DNA of 36,923 nt from assembly GCA_003228495.1 (NCBI GenBank), contig QIDY01000413.1, forward strand, positions 1-36,923, written 5' to 3'. Origin of the DNA: Nitrospirota bacterium (lineage in GTDB: Bacteria > Nitrospirota > Nitrospiria > Nitrospirales > UBA8639). The notes under the pieces are model-generated. The model worked only from the letters and a program-made list of their open reading frames with translations. It made no database searches and was not told where the DNA came from. Of this stretch, positions 15,951-24,155 are shown piece by piece. A program made the position numbers and the translations under genes. The number at the start of each line of letters is the position of its first letter. The first letter of the stretch is position 1.

Positions 15951-16888
15951 TGAGATGGGGCACCACCACTTTTTTTATCGCCATTGGGTGTTTCACGTTT
16001 GTGGGATGTTCATCTTCTAACTCGCTCCCTCCATGGGTAGAACTCATCCAACGGGTTCCCTTTCAAACCATACGAGTCAACGACCATCGTATCGTTTACC
16101 TTGATGTGGGCAAAGGGAAGCCTGTCATCCTTATCCATGGTTTTAGTGGATCGATGTGGCAATGGGAAAACCAGTATTCCTCATTGGCTCAAACACATCG
16201 AGTGTTGATCCCAGATCTTTTAGGCTCGGGGCTTTCGGATAAACCGGAGGCCGTGTATAGCCCCGAACATCTCGTAAAATTTTTCCATGATTTCATGGAT
16301 AGCCTTGAGATCGAACAAGCCACACTTATCGGAAACTCCATGGGTGCAGGACTTGCCATGGCAATGGCCCTCGACTACCCGGACCGTGTAGATCAACTGG
16401 TGCTCATTTCTGGATTTCCAGCTCAAATTAAATCTAGCGTCGCTTCACCGCAATATCGCCGGTTTCTTTACCACCGTCCGCCCCTTTGGCTGGCCACCAT
16501 CGGAAATCAAATGGCAGGAAGAGGCACAACTGAACGCTTACTCAAGGAACTTGTCCATCAGCCAGCATTGATCTCTACCTCCGTGATTGAGCGCTCATTT
16601 CATAATCGCCAACGAGGTAACGTGCTCACCCCGCTCTATTCGTTATTAGACCATATGGATAGCTGGGAAGGGGGTTACGGCCAAAGACTTGCAGACATTT
16701 CTCACCCCACTTTGCTCGTATGGGGCGATCATGATCGCGTTTTTCCTTTAGAAATTGGGAAGCAGGTGAAAAACTTATTGCCCCAAGCTGAATGGCATAT
16801 TATCCCTGAAGCCGGACATTTGCCCCAATGGGAACAACCTCAAGTGGTCAACCCTCTTATTCTTTCCTTTCTAGAGAAAGCTTTGTAA
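15950..16888 (+). CDS. Lipoprotein alpha/beta hydrolase
   Basis: A 312-residue protein. Residues 1-20 form a lipoprotein signal ending FVGC, with Cys20 likely lipidated, so the enzyme is membrane-anchored outside the cytoplasm. The fold has the oxyanion segment HGFSG (63-67), nucleophile Ser130 in GNSMGAG, likely acid Asp261 in WGDHDRV and His289 in AGHLPQWEQP. This is a complete catalytic triad of an esterase or lipase-like hydrolase; the substrate is unknown. Its ATG overlaps the pycB stop by one base, and the TenA gene follows at once, so it is in the same operon. Confidence 0.9.
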   Translation: MRWGTTTFFIAIGCFTFVGCSSSNSLPPWVELIQRVPFQTIRVNDHRIVYLDVGKGKPVILIHGFSGSMWQWENQYSSLAQTHRVLIPDLLGSGLSDKPEAVYSPEHLVKFFHDFMDSLEIEQATLIGNSMGAGLAMAMALDYPDRVDQLVLISGFPAQIKSSVASPQYRRFLYHRPPLWLATIGNQMAGRGTTERLLKELVHQPALISTSVIERSFHNRQRGNVLTPLYSLLDHMDSWEGGYGQRLADISHPTLLVWGDHDRVFPLEIGKQVKNLLPQAEWHIIPEAGHLPQWEQPQVVNPLILSFLEKAL

Positions 16889-17557
16889 GTGACGTTTTCC
16901 GATCACCTGCGCCACTTGGCTGCGTCTATCTGGGAAGCTCAGTTCCATCATCCCTTTGTTGTCGCTTTAGGAAAGGGCACACTCCCGATCCAAAAGTTTC
17001 GATATTATATTTTGCAAGATGCTCGCTTTTTAGAAGAATTGGCCAAGGTATTTGCGGCCGGAGCAGAAAAGGCCGACAATGCAGAGACCGCTCTTCGCTT
17101 TGCTCAATTAGTCGAAGAAACCATTCTTGTCGAGCGGGGTCTTCACGAATCGTACGGCAAACAGTGGAATTTAACACTTCAAGACATGCGATCCACTCCC
17201 CTCTCACCGACAAATTATGCCTATTGCCGCCATATGCGAAGTGTGGCCCAAACCGGCACCCTTGGAGAAATCACCGTGGTCGCGTTGCCTTGCGCATGGG
17301 TCTATTGTGAAGTGGGCCAACACTTCTTACGTAAAGGTCCTCCCAAGTCCTCTCATCCCTACCGTGAATGGTTGGAATTATATGGATCACAAGATTTCGC
17401 GAATGTGGCCAAATGGATGCGAAATGTAGTCAATCGATGTGCAAAAGGTGCGGGCAAAACCGAAAAGTCTAGAATGGAAGAGGCCTTTTTGATTAGCTCA
17501 CGATACGAATGGATGTTTTGGGATATGGCATGGAGGGAAGAACGTTGGCCAGTGTAA
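16889..17557 (+). CDS. tenA: TenA/PqqC-family protein (aminopyrimidine aminohydrolase-like)
   Basis: A 222-residue helical protein starting at GTG 16889, directly after the previous stop. The residues that TenA uses to hydrolyse aminopyrimidine (thiamine salvage) are present: Asp44 in ILQDARF, Tyr112, Cys135 in ALPCAWVYC, and Glu207 in YEWMFWDMAW. Positions 44, 112 and 135 match Bacillus TenA numbering closely. The length is normal. No thiamine genes or thiamine riboswitch are next to it; it sits in the pyruvate carboxylase group. TenA-like proteins can have other roles, so the substrate is not certain. Confidence 0.85.
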   Translation: MTFSDHLRHLAASIWEAQFHHPFVVALGKGTLPIQKFRYYILQDARFLEELAKVFAAGAEKADNAETALRFAQLVEETILVERGLHESYGKQWNLTLQDMRSTPLSPTNYAYCRHMRSVAQTGTLGEITVVALPCAWVYCEVGQHFLRKGPPKSSHPYREWLELYGSQDFANVAKWMRNVVNRCAKGAGKTEKSRMEEAFLISSRYEWMFWDMAWREERWPV

Positions 17558-17692
17558 AGCCATGGCCAGTTAGTGTTCGTCAGGTCCAATCATGCGAAAA
17601 TTACTTGTGTTTCAAAAATCAGTGAATGACAGGCAAGACCTCCTAATTGTCATTTTCCATGAGCCTGATTTTTCATGTGATGAGGCTTCTTC

Positions 17693-18377
17693 GTGAAAAG
17701 AAGAATTTTCTCAAGAATGGGAGTTCTTCTATTGTTGCTGTTCGGATATCCCATTCACGGACTCTCAAATGTTTACGGTCAAACTGATCTTCCTTATGGC
17801 ATTCAACCTCTTCTTGAACTTGATGATCAGTCAGTCCATGTCCTGATTCCTGGATCTATTCGCCCTCTTGTTGTCGGGAAGGAGATTGAACGGTTTCTTC
17901 AAGAATTAGAAGGGATGCCTCCTGATTGGGCTTCGTCACTCAGACCTTACCGAACAAAGCGAACGCCTCTTCCTGTTGAACCGTCAACGGGACGAAGCCC
18001 GTTCCGAGCAGCGTTTTCTATTAAACGAGCCCATTGCCTTTCTTTGGTCGGGAATGCTCCGTCAATATTTGCCTGAATATAAGGGGTTTTCCCTCGCATT
18101 GGGCCCTGAACTTACTCATACCTCTTGGGGTATCGTGCGTTTTAAGCCTAGAGAACTCCCAGACTACCTTGTGGCCGTTCCCCCACCCGCCTTACGGGAG
18201 GAACTTCTGGTACGGCAACAGATGGGTGAACACATTGAAATCATTGTTGTATTTATAGGGACTCTTATTCCAAATGAATCACTGATTTATGCCTTTTCTC
18301 ATGACGGTCAAAAAGACGGTATGATTTTACCTGTAGTATCAATTCAGAGCATCATGTATATTCTGAAAACCTCTTAG
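17693..18377 (+). pseudogene. Exported protein of unknown function, split by a frameshift
   Basis: The 5' part starts at GTG 17693 with a signal peptide (MKRRIFSRMGVLLLLLFGYP, with a likely cut soon after) and reads well to about DWASSL near 17942. Beyond that the same frame degrades into an arginine- and proline-rich tail with a stop at 18076. The frame shifted by one base (codons from about 17944) gives sensible sequence: DLTEQSERLFLLNRQ, FLLNEPIAFLWSGM, ALREELLVRQQMG and IIVVFIGTLIPNESLIYAF, with a stop at 18377. Skipping one base near 17940-17945 restores a single protein of about 228 residues. It is either a real disrupted gene or a sequencing error. I do not recognise the family. Confidence 0.7.
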
Positions 18378-18423
18378 GCTTTTCTCACTACATCCTCAAC
18401 CAAATTCTCCGATAAGAACGCAC

Positions 18424-18846
18424 ATGGTTCATCAACCCTCCCACCCCCAATCCAGCACGTGGCTTTTCATGAAATATTGGGGACCTGTTCTCTTCTATGG
18501 CGCAATCATTGTCTACCTTTCATCTCAATCATCCCCTAGCCAATATCTTCCATCCTTTTCATTCCCCATGAGTGATAAACTATTACATGGATTGGAATAC
18601 GGCATGCTTGGCATTCTCCTGTATCGAGCCTTTCACCAAACCATTGGAAGCATCGGAAGTATGAGTTTGGCAATTGTTTGTGCCGTAGCTTTTGGGATAT
18701 CCGATGAAATCCACCAATGGTTCGTCCCAAACCGACAAGCTGATCTTTTGGACCTTTTGGCTGATACACTAGGAGCAACCCTCTTTATCTTGGCATGGGT
18801 CTTTCTTACAAAAAAAGTCCACATCCCTCAAACACTTAGGGGTTAG
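18424..18846 (+). CDS. VanZ-like membrane protein
   Basis: A 140-residue membrane protein with about four hydrophobic segments. The VanZ-like pattern is clear: DKLLHGLEYGMLGILLY, then SDEIHQWFVPNRQADLLDLLADTLGA, with conserved His, Glu and Asp residues that face one side of the membrane. VanZ gives low-level teicoplanin resistance in enterococci, but most chromosomal relatives have no known role, so resistance should not be assumed. It lies 46 bases after the frameshifted gene and may be the last gene of this group. Confidence 0.85.
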   Translation: MVHQPSHPQSSTWLFMKYWGPVLFYGAIIVYLSSQSSPSQYLPSFSFPMSDKLLHGLEYGMLGILLYRAFHQTIGSIGSMSLAIVCAVAFGISDEIHQWFVPNRQADLLDLLADTLGATLFILAWVFLTKKVHIPQTLRG

Positions 18847-19041
18847 AAGAGGCGATAGAATATGGCTTTTGAGGAAATCGCAATAGCTCCAAAAACCTTT
18901 GAAGATACATTAAGCTTTCATACGAACAGACGATAACTAACACAGACGCAGACGGGAGTTTTGTAATTTACAGCCCTCTCTCCAAAAAAAATTGTCCAAT
19001 TTAACCTTGAGCCCTCTATCTTACTAAGCACCTGTTCGAAG

Positions 19042-19641
19042 ATGCCTTCCTTTCCCAACCAGAGACGCTTTGTGAATCACTTTACTAATCAGGACGGCGT
19101 CACATATCTCTTTGTCATGATATTAGTCGTGGTTATGAGTATTTCACTCATGGGAGTCACTCAACAATGGTCAGTGGTTATGAAGCGCGATCGTGAAGCG
19201 GAGCTACTTTTTCGTGGCACACGCATCAGGGAAGCCATTGAACGCTATGTGGCCGATTATGAGATTCAAAAGGCCACCAGGCCCAATCGCTGGCCCCTTA
19301 GCCTTGAGCAACTCACGAAGAAAAATCCTAAACGCTATCTGCAAGCTGTTTATTCCGACCCTGTCACAGGAGAGGATTTCGATCTTATTAAAGTGGGGAA
19401 AGAACTCCATGGCGTTCGCAGTACCAGCACCGATGTCCCCTATGACCAGGTTCACTTCAAAAATGTCAAAACGTACCAGGCCATTCGGTTTGAATCGACC
19501 GGCGCGGGTACCAATTGCCAACCGAACCCTCTCAATCCACTTGCTCCACAGAACTGTGCCCCATCCGGCAAAAAATCTTCTGTGCCAGACGGCTCTTCAC
19601 CTGAGACTTCGAAACCCGGCAATCCCAATACTCCATCATAG
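19042..19641 (+). CDS. Pseudopilin-like type II secretion protein
   Basis: A 199-residue protein with one N-terminal transmembrane helix preceded by NQDGVTYLFVMI. This resembles a prepilin cleavage site (after Gly) but without the usual Phe and Glu5 of GFTLIE. The region after the helix, RDREAELLFRGTRIREAIERYV, is typical of GspG/PulG-related minor pseudopilins. A segment RYLQAVYSDPVTGEDFDLI also fits this group. The C-terminal 35 residues are rich in Pro and Ser and look disordered. It opens the secretion cluster, 262 bases before the secretin gene, and may form part of a pseudopilus tip or act as a membrane-anchored accessory. Confidence 0.75.
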   Translation: MPSFPNQRRFVNHFTNQDGVTYLFVMILVVVMSISLMGVTQQWSVVMKRDREAELLFRGTRIREAIERYVADYEIQKATRPNRWPLSLEQLTKKNPKRYLQAVYSDPVTGEDFDLIKVGKELHGVRSTSTDVPYDQVHFKNVKTYQAIRFESTGAGTNCQPNPLNPLAPQNCAPSGKKSSVPDGSSPETSKPGNPNTPS

Positions 19642-19903
19642 TTGATCCGTTTACGGCCCTGATTAAAGACAATTAAAACCTCTCCACGAAACACTCCTCA
19701 AAATGGGCGTCTGTCTCTTTTGCTTTGCCATGAAATTCTCCTAACTTAATATTGAAAGAACGGGATCCGATAAGGACCACAGATGAAGGAATCCGGACTG
19801 GATCTCTGGCCCGAATCGTCGAAATATGCTATAGTATTAGGGGTTTTTTGTTCTCCAGTATTCCCCACCTGACTTCTCAAGAGAAGGAACTCACTGCATT
19901 TTT
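19642..19903. promoter_or_regulatory. Gap before the secretin gene, possible operon promoter
   Basis: This 262-base gap holds no gene I can support. TATGCTATAGTATTAG at about 19828-19843 looks like a -10 region, but no convincing -35 box lies at the right distance. A run of GGGGTTTTTT follows. It may carry the promoter for the secretin-to-GspC operon; this is inferred from position and the weak motif only. Confidence 0.25.
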
Positions 19904-22294
19904 ATGCGCACCTTTTATCGTAGCGGAATTCTTCTTTTCCTAGCTCTCCTTGTTGCTTGCACCATGCAGGAGCTAAAGCTCGGAGAAGAACTAGAAAAAA
20001 AAGGGGATTGGGATGGGGCGGTGGCGGTGTATCGAGACGCTATCAAAAAAGAACCCTTCAACAAGGAACTGGACAAGAAGTTTCGTCATGCCAAAATCCG
20101 TGCGGCAGAACAACATTTTGCTCAAGGACGCGAATGGCTTAAAAAACACCAGATTGCTGAGGCGCTGCAAGAATTTGAATATGCCCTAGGCTTGGACCCA
20201 GAAAAACCGGAACACCACACTGCACTCAATGATGCCTGGCGCTTAAGATCAGCTCGTCAAACGCTCCTTGACGCCAAGCAAATGGAAGGCCTAGGGCGGT
20301 TGGACCAAGCCCTCGGACTATATGAAACCGCTGTCGAGCTAGACCCTTCCTTAACTGAAGCCGTTGAAGGGATTACTCGAGTTGTCCAGCAACAACAAGA
20401 AACCCAGACCATTGGCGAATCAAGCGAACCAGTCACCCTTCGCTTTCAAAATACTCGGTTAAAGCAGGTGTTTGAAATTCTCGCGAGAACCTCCAACATC
20501 GACATCTTATTTGACAAGGATGTTCGGGATGATTTGGTCACCATCTTTACCAAGGATACGCCATTTCATGAGGCCCTGAATCTCATCCTCACCACCAACC
20601 AATTATTTGCCAAACGGGCAGGCCCCGATCGTCTCTTGATCATTCCTGATACCAAACAAAAACGAGAACAATACGAAGACCTGCAAATTCGCACATTTTA
20701 TTTATCCAATGCTAAAGCCAAAGACATCGCCAATTTGCTTCGCACGATTTTGGAAACGAAACGAGTCTATGTTAACGAACCCTTGAACACGGTTGTGATA
20801 CGAGACCAACCCAAAAAAATCGTCTTGGCGGAACAAATAATCCTGGCCAATGATAGACAGGATGCGGAGGTCCTTTTTGATGTGGAAGTCTTGGAAGTGA
20901 ACCGCACAAAAACACAAAAGTTAGGGTTGAATTTTGCCAAATCAGCCGGCTTTGGCATCTTTCCCGATACATTAGATGCCGCTGGAACACTTGCAGCCAA
21001 AGTCTTTTCAACAGTTCCCTCAACGTTCACCTATCGCAACTTGACCAGCCTTGGCAAAGATTCTTACTTATTTACCTTTCCCAGTAGTGTTTTATTGAAT
21101 TTTTTCAAGCAGGAATCAGAAGCCAAAACCCTATCTTCTCCCAAACTTCGCATCCTCAATAATCAAAAAGGTTCTATAAATGTTGGAGATCAAGTACCCA
21201 TTCTTCTCTCCACGACCAATGTGCTACCTGGTCAAGCCGCCACGGGTGCGGTTCCGACGACTTCAACCGTCACCTCAATCGAATTTAAGGATACCGGGAT
21301 CAAACTGACCATTGAGCCACAGGTTCATTTAAATAACTCCATTACCCTGCGATTGCAAATAGAAGTCACACGTTTAGGAGACAGAGTCATTCTGCAATCA
21401 AATCCCTTAATTACTCAATTTCGCTTTGGCAAACGAACCGCAGACACGGCCCTCAACATTCGGGACGGCGAGACCGTTGTTTTGGCCGGGCTCATTGCTG
21501 AAGAAAATAGAAAAACCCGAGACTCTGTACCCGGCGTGGATGACATCCCATTAGTCGGAGACTTACTGAGTAATACCGATACCGACAAAATCACCACAGA
21601 AGTCATGTTAATTATTACGCCTCATATTGTGCGGAAACTGATTCCTCCACAATTGGCCAAACAGACAATGTGGTCAGGTACGGCAAAGCGATACGATACT
21701 CAACCACTCTTTTCGCAGGGCCAACCCGAATCCACATCTCTCTATAGTGATGCAGACGGCGAGATTGCTAGTCCGCCTCCTTCTCCATCGTCTTCCCCGG
21801 TCGAGGAATCGGCTGAGACAGATAACGTTGAACCGGAATCAGCCACATCCGATGATGAAGTGGACCCTAGCGCCTCTGCTCCTGAAGTCTCACGGTTACA
21901 AGTTATCCCGGCGGCGGCTTCAAGCAAAATTGGAGAACAAATTTCTTTAACACTTCAAAGCCAAAATTTTTCTTCTGTAGAACGAGTATCATTGGCCCTG
22001 ACATATGATCCAACTGTTGTAGCCTTCAAACAAGCCATTGAAGGCCCATTTTGGACAGGGCAACAGGTGCCTCCTAGTCTCACGGTATCCGTGGTCCCAA
22101 ATGCCGGACAACTAGTGATTCAAATGGGGCAACAGGGAACCCCTGTTCAGGGTAGTGGGACCCTTGTCTCCCTGGTATTCGAATCCACGGGGACCGGGTC
22201 ATCCAATTTTTACATTCAAAACCCGACCGTGTTAGGAGCCAATGCTCAACCCGTACCGGTCATGGTGCAACATGGGAGAGTCTGGGTGGAATAA
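19904..22294 (+). CDS. gspD: Secretin GspD-like, with TPR and cohesin domains
   Basis: A 796-residue outer-membrane pore subunit. A lipoprotein signal ends LVAC (Cys19). TPR-like repeats run from about 25 to 170 (KKGDWDGAVAVYRDAI and later units). An STN/N0 domain follows near 176-245 and an N1-type secretin domain near 250-310. The secretin core covers about 405-580 (TLSSPKLRILNNQKGSINVG to LIITPHIVR). A low-complexity acidic Ser/Pro linker at 600-660 leads to a C-terminal cohesin-like domain at about 664-796 (LQVIPAAASSKIGEQISLTL, SLALTYDPTVVAF). The TPR part may replace a pilotin or help assembly, and the cohesin part may bind a partner outside; both are inferences. The ribosome site GAAGGA is rather far from the ATG. 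Confidence 0.92.
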   Translation: MRTFYRSGILLFLALLVACTMQELKLGEELEKKGDWDGAVAVYRDAIKKEPFNKELDKKFRHAKIRAAEQHFAQGREWLKKHQIAEALQEFEYALGLDPEKPEHHTALNDAWRLRSARQTLLDAKQMEGLGRLDQALGLYETAVELDPSLTEAVEGITRVVQQQQETQTIGESSEPVTLRFQNTRLKQVFEILARTSNIDILFDKDVRDDLVTIFTKDTPFHEALNLILTTNQLFAKRAGPDRLLIIPDTKQKREQYEDLQIRTFYLSNAKAKDIANLLRTILETKRVYVNEPLNTVVIRDQPKKIVLAEQIILANDRQDAEVLFDVEVLEVNRTKTQKLGLNFAKSAGFGIFPDTLDAAGTLAAKVFSTVPSTFTYRNLTSLGKDSYLFTFPSSVLLNFFKQESEAKTLSSPKLRILNNQKGSINVGDQVPILLSTTNVLPGQAATGAVPTTSTVTSIEFKDTGIKLTIEPQVHLNNSITLRLQIEVTRLGDRVILQSNPLITQFRFGKRTADTALNIRDGETVVLAGLIAEENRKTRDSVPGVDDIPLVGDLLSNTDTDKITTEVMLIITPHIVRKLIPPQLAKQTMWSGTAKRYDTQPLFSQGQPESTSLYSDADGEIASPPPSPSSSPVEESAETDNVEPESATSDDEVDPSASAPEVSRLQVIPAAASSKIGEQISLTLQSQNFSSVERVSLALTYDPTVVAFKQAIEGPFWTGQQVPPSLTVSVVPNAGQLVIQMGQQGTPVQGSGTLVSLVFESTGTGSSNFYIQNPTVLGANAQPVPVMVQHGRVWVE

Positions 22295-22808
22295 ACCCGC
22301 CACCATGCGTGGTGTGACGTTAATTGAACTCTTAGTGACCTTGGTGATTATGTTTATTCTGGCATCTGTTGCCCTTCCTTTTACGAAAATTAGCGCCAAA
22401 CGTTCGCAGGAACTTGAACTTCGGCAATCATTGCGAACGGTTCGGATCGCCATTGATAATTTTCGGCGTGATTGGGCCCGAGACGGCAGTATCTTGTTAG
22501 GGCCGTTATGCGTTAAAAATCAACTATCGTGCAAGGAAGAAACAGGGATTACCGGATATCCCAAAACCCTTGAGACCTTATTGAAAGTTGAATTATCTGG
22601 CGGAGAGGCTCAAGTAGGGGAACAGTCAAACATCCGACGATATTTGCGGAAAGTTCCGCTTGATCCCATGACGGACACAACAGAATGGGGAATTCGATGT
22701 TATCAAGATGAACCAGATGAATCCCGGTGGTGCGGGGAAGATGTCTTTGACATTTATACCACCAGCGATCGAATTGCAATGGATGGGACCCCCTATCGTG
22801 AGTGGTGA
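22272..22808 (+). CDS. GspG-like pseudopilin (first copy)
   Basis: A 178-residue pseudopilin. A short leader ends MRG, followed by VTLIELLVTLVIMFILASVA, the class III signal with Glu5. Prepilin peptidase should cut after Gly and methylate the new N-terminus. The C-terminal end, DRIAMDGTPYREW, matches that of the next gene and suggests a calcium-stabilised loop. It carries cysteines in the globular part (LCVKNQLSC, RCYQD, RWCGED). The start is uncertain: ATG 22272 overlaps the end of gspD, and ATG 22305 would leave only a three-residue leader. The stop overlaps the next ATG by one base. Confidence 0.88.
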   Translation: MGESGWNKPATMRGVTLIELLVTLVIMFILASVALPFTKISAKRSQELELRQSLRTVRIAIDNFRRDWARDGSILLGPLCVKNQLSCKEETGITGYPKTLETLLKVELSGGEAQVGEQSNIRRYLRKVPLDPMTDTTEWGIRCYQDEPDESRWCGEDVFDIYTTSDRIAMDGTPYREW

Positions 22809-23209
22809 TGGGAACTTTTGTACAAATTTGCAAAAAAGGCTACACTTTACTCGAACTCATGATCGTAGTGGCGATTGTCGGGATTTTGGTGTCTTTGGCC
22901 ATTCCCAATTTTCAACAATCCGCGATGAAAGCGAAAGAAACAGCTCTCAAGCAAAATCTTTTTACCATGCGCTCTGTTCTTGATCAATATTATGCAGATC
23001 GCGGTGATTATCCTGATAGCCTGGAGTCCTTAGTCGAGGCAAAGTATCTTCGAGCCATTCCCATGGACCCATTGACTAAGTCATCAACAACATGGATTGA
23101 AATTTATGAAGAGCAGGAAGAGGGGGATGACTCTTCTGCTGGTGTCTATGATATTAAAAGTGGGAGTGAAGACGTCGCTCGTGACGGGACTCCCTACAAA
23201 GACTGGTAG
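22808..23209 (+). CDS. gspG: GspG-like pseudopilin (second copy)
   Basis: A 133-residue major-type pseudopilin. Leader MGTFVQICKKG is followed by YTLLELMIVVAIVGILVSLA with Glu5, a textbook prepilin site. The globular part has NLFTMRSVLDQYYADRGDYP and YLRAIPMDPLT, typical of GspG. The end, EDVARDGTPYKDW, is close to that of the gene before it, so the two look like paralogues. I start at ATG 22808, which overlaps the previous stop (TGATG). It probably forms the main shaft of the pseudopilus. It has no acidic insertion beyond a short EEQEEGDD loop. Confidence 0.92.
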   Translation: MGTFVQICKKGYTLLELMIVVAIVGILVSLAIPNFQQSAMKAKETALKQNLFTMRSVLDQYYADRGDYPDSLESLVEAKYLRAIPMDPLTKSSTTWIEIYEEQEEGDDSSAGVYDIKSGSEDVARDGTPYKDW

Positions 23210-23216
23210 GCCATTT

Positions 23217-24155
23217 ATGAAACGTCTTTATTTGCAACACCTGATTCTTAGTGGAACGTTAGCCTTGTCATTAGGGGCCTGCGTCCACAAACCCACAAAG
23301 ACCATGAAGGCTGTCACCCCACTTGAAACACCTTCGCCACCACCTCAACGCGCTGTCCTGCTTCAAGAAGCACGGTTAGAGTCAGATAATCTACGAGCGG
23401 AACTAGCCAGTTTGAAAATTCTCGCGGCCAAGCAATCAGGAGAACTGCAATCGTTACGGAAACAATCCCAATCCGTTCATCGTCGTGAACAAGACCAAGG
23501 TACTCAATTGCAAAATATTCGAAGCCAGCTCTTGTCGTCACAAACCGAACGTGATCAATTGCGGAAACAAAATATGGAAATGGAAGGTCAGGTCGCAAGC
23601 ATGCCGGACACTTCTCAGTTGGTGTCGGATATTCAATCCCTACGTGGCTCCTTTCAACAGATCATGAACAGTATGAAAGCGTTAGCTTCGGACATGCGTC
23701 TCATTAAACAAGAAATGCGCATTACGACAAAAAAGCTGAAGCCGCAACAGACCAAATTGACTAAGACTCTTCCAACTGTGGTATTGACCGGCAAGCAAAC
23801 CCCGGATACCGAAGGACGCATTATCATTCGATACGGAGATACCCTATGGCAATTATCTCGAACCTATCAGGTTTCTGTTGATCGATTGAAAGAGTGGAAT
23901 CACATGACGTCCGATTTTATTATGAGCGGGTTTCGCCTGAAAGTTGTTGAACCGCTGGAAGGAATAGAAGATCAATCTGACCACGTCAAGACCTCGACGG
24001 AATTAACCGTTCCATTGGCCAGGGAAGAAAACCTCGATACACCGGTTCAGAAAATTCCCCAGCCGACGGTGGAAACCCATGTAGGAATTCCCTCTGAACC
24101 AACACATATTCTTTCAATCGCTAGCCCCCAACCGGATTCGCACGAGTCACCCTAG
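23217..24155 (+). CDS. Coiled-coil LysM lipoprotein
   Basis: A 312-residue protein starting MKRLYLQHLILSGTL, with lipobox LGAC (Cys22). Residues about 50-170 form a coiled coil rich in Gln, Leu, Arg and Glu. Residues about 198-245 form a LysM-like domain (GRIIIRYGDTLWQLSRTYQVSVDRLKEWN) that would bind peptidoglycan. The C-terminal tail is Pro- and Thr-rich. Its place inside the secretion operon, between the pseudopilin and GspF, suggests it anchors the machine to the cell wall or links the membranes; this is inference. The start at 23217 was chosen because the lipoprotein signal begins there, 7 bases after the gspG stop. Confidence 0.88.
   Translation: MKRLYLQHLILSGTLALSLGACVHKPTKTMKAVTPLETPSPPPQRAVLLQEARLESDNLRAELASLKILAAKQSGELQSLRKQSQSVHRREQDQGTQLQNIRSQLLSSQTERDQLRKQNMEMEGQVASMPDTSQLVSDIQSLRGSFQQIMNSMKALASDMRLIKQEMRITTKKLKPQQTKLTKTLPTVVLTGKQTPDTEGRIIIRYGDTLWQLSRTYQVSVDRLKEWNHMTSDFIMSGFRLKVVEPLEGIEDQSDHVKTSTELTVPLAREENLDTPVQKIPQPTVETHVGIPSEPTHILSIASPQPDSHESP

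Noticed and set aside
18424..18846. VanZ-like gene as an antibiotic resistance gene
   Set aside because: No van operon genes are present, and most VanZ-like chromosomal proteins have no shown link to glycopeptide resistance.
18847..19041. Possible promoter before the first pseudopilin gene
   Set aside because: TTGTCC and TATCTT-like boxes occur but spacing is poor; not strong enough to list as a feature.
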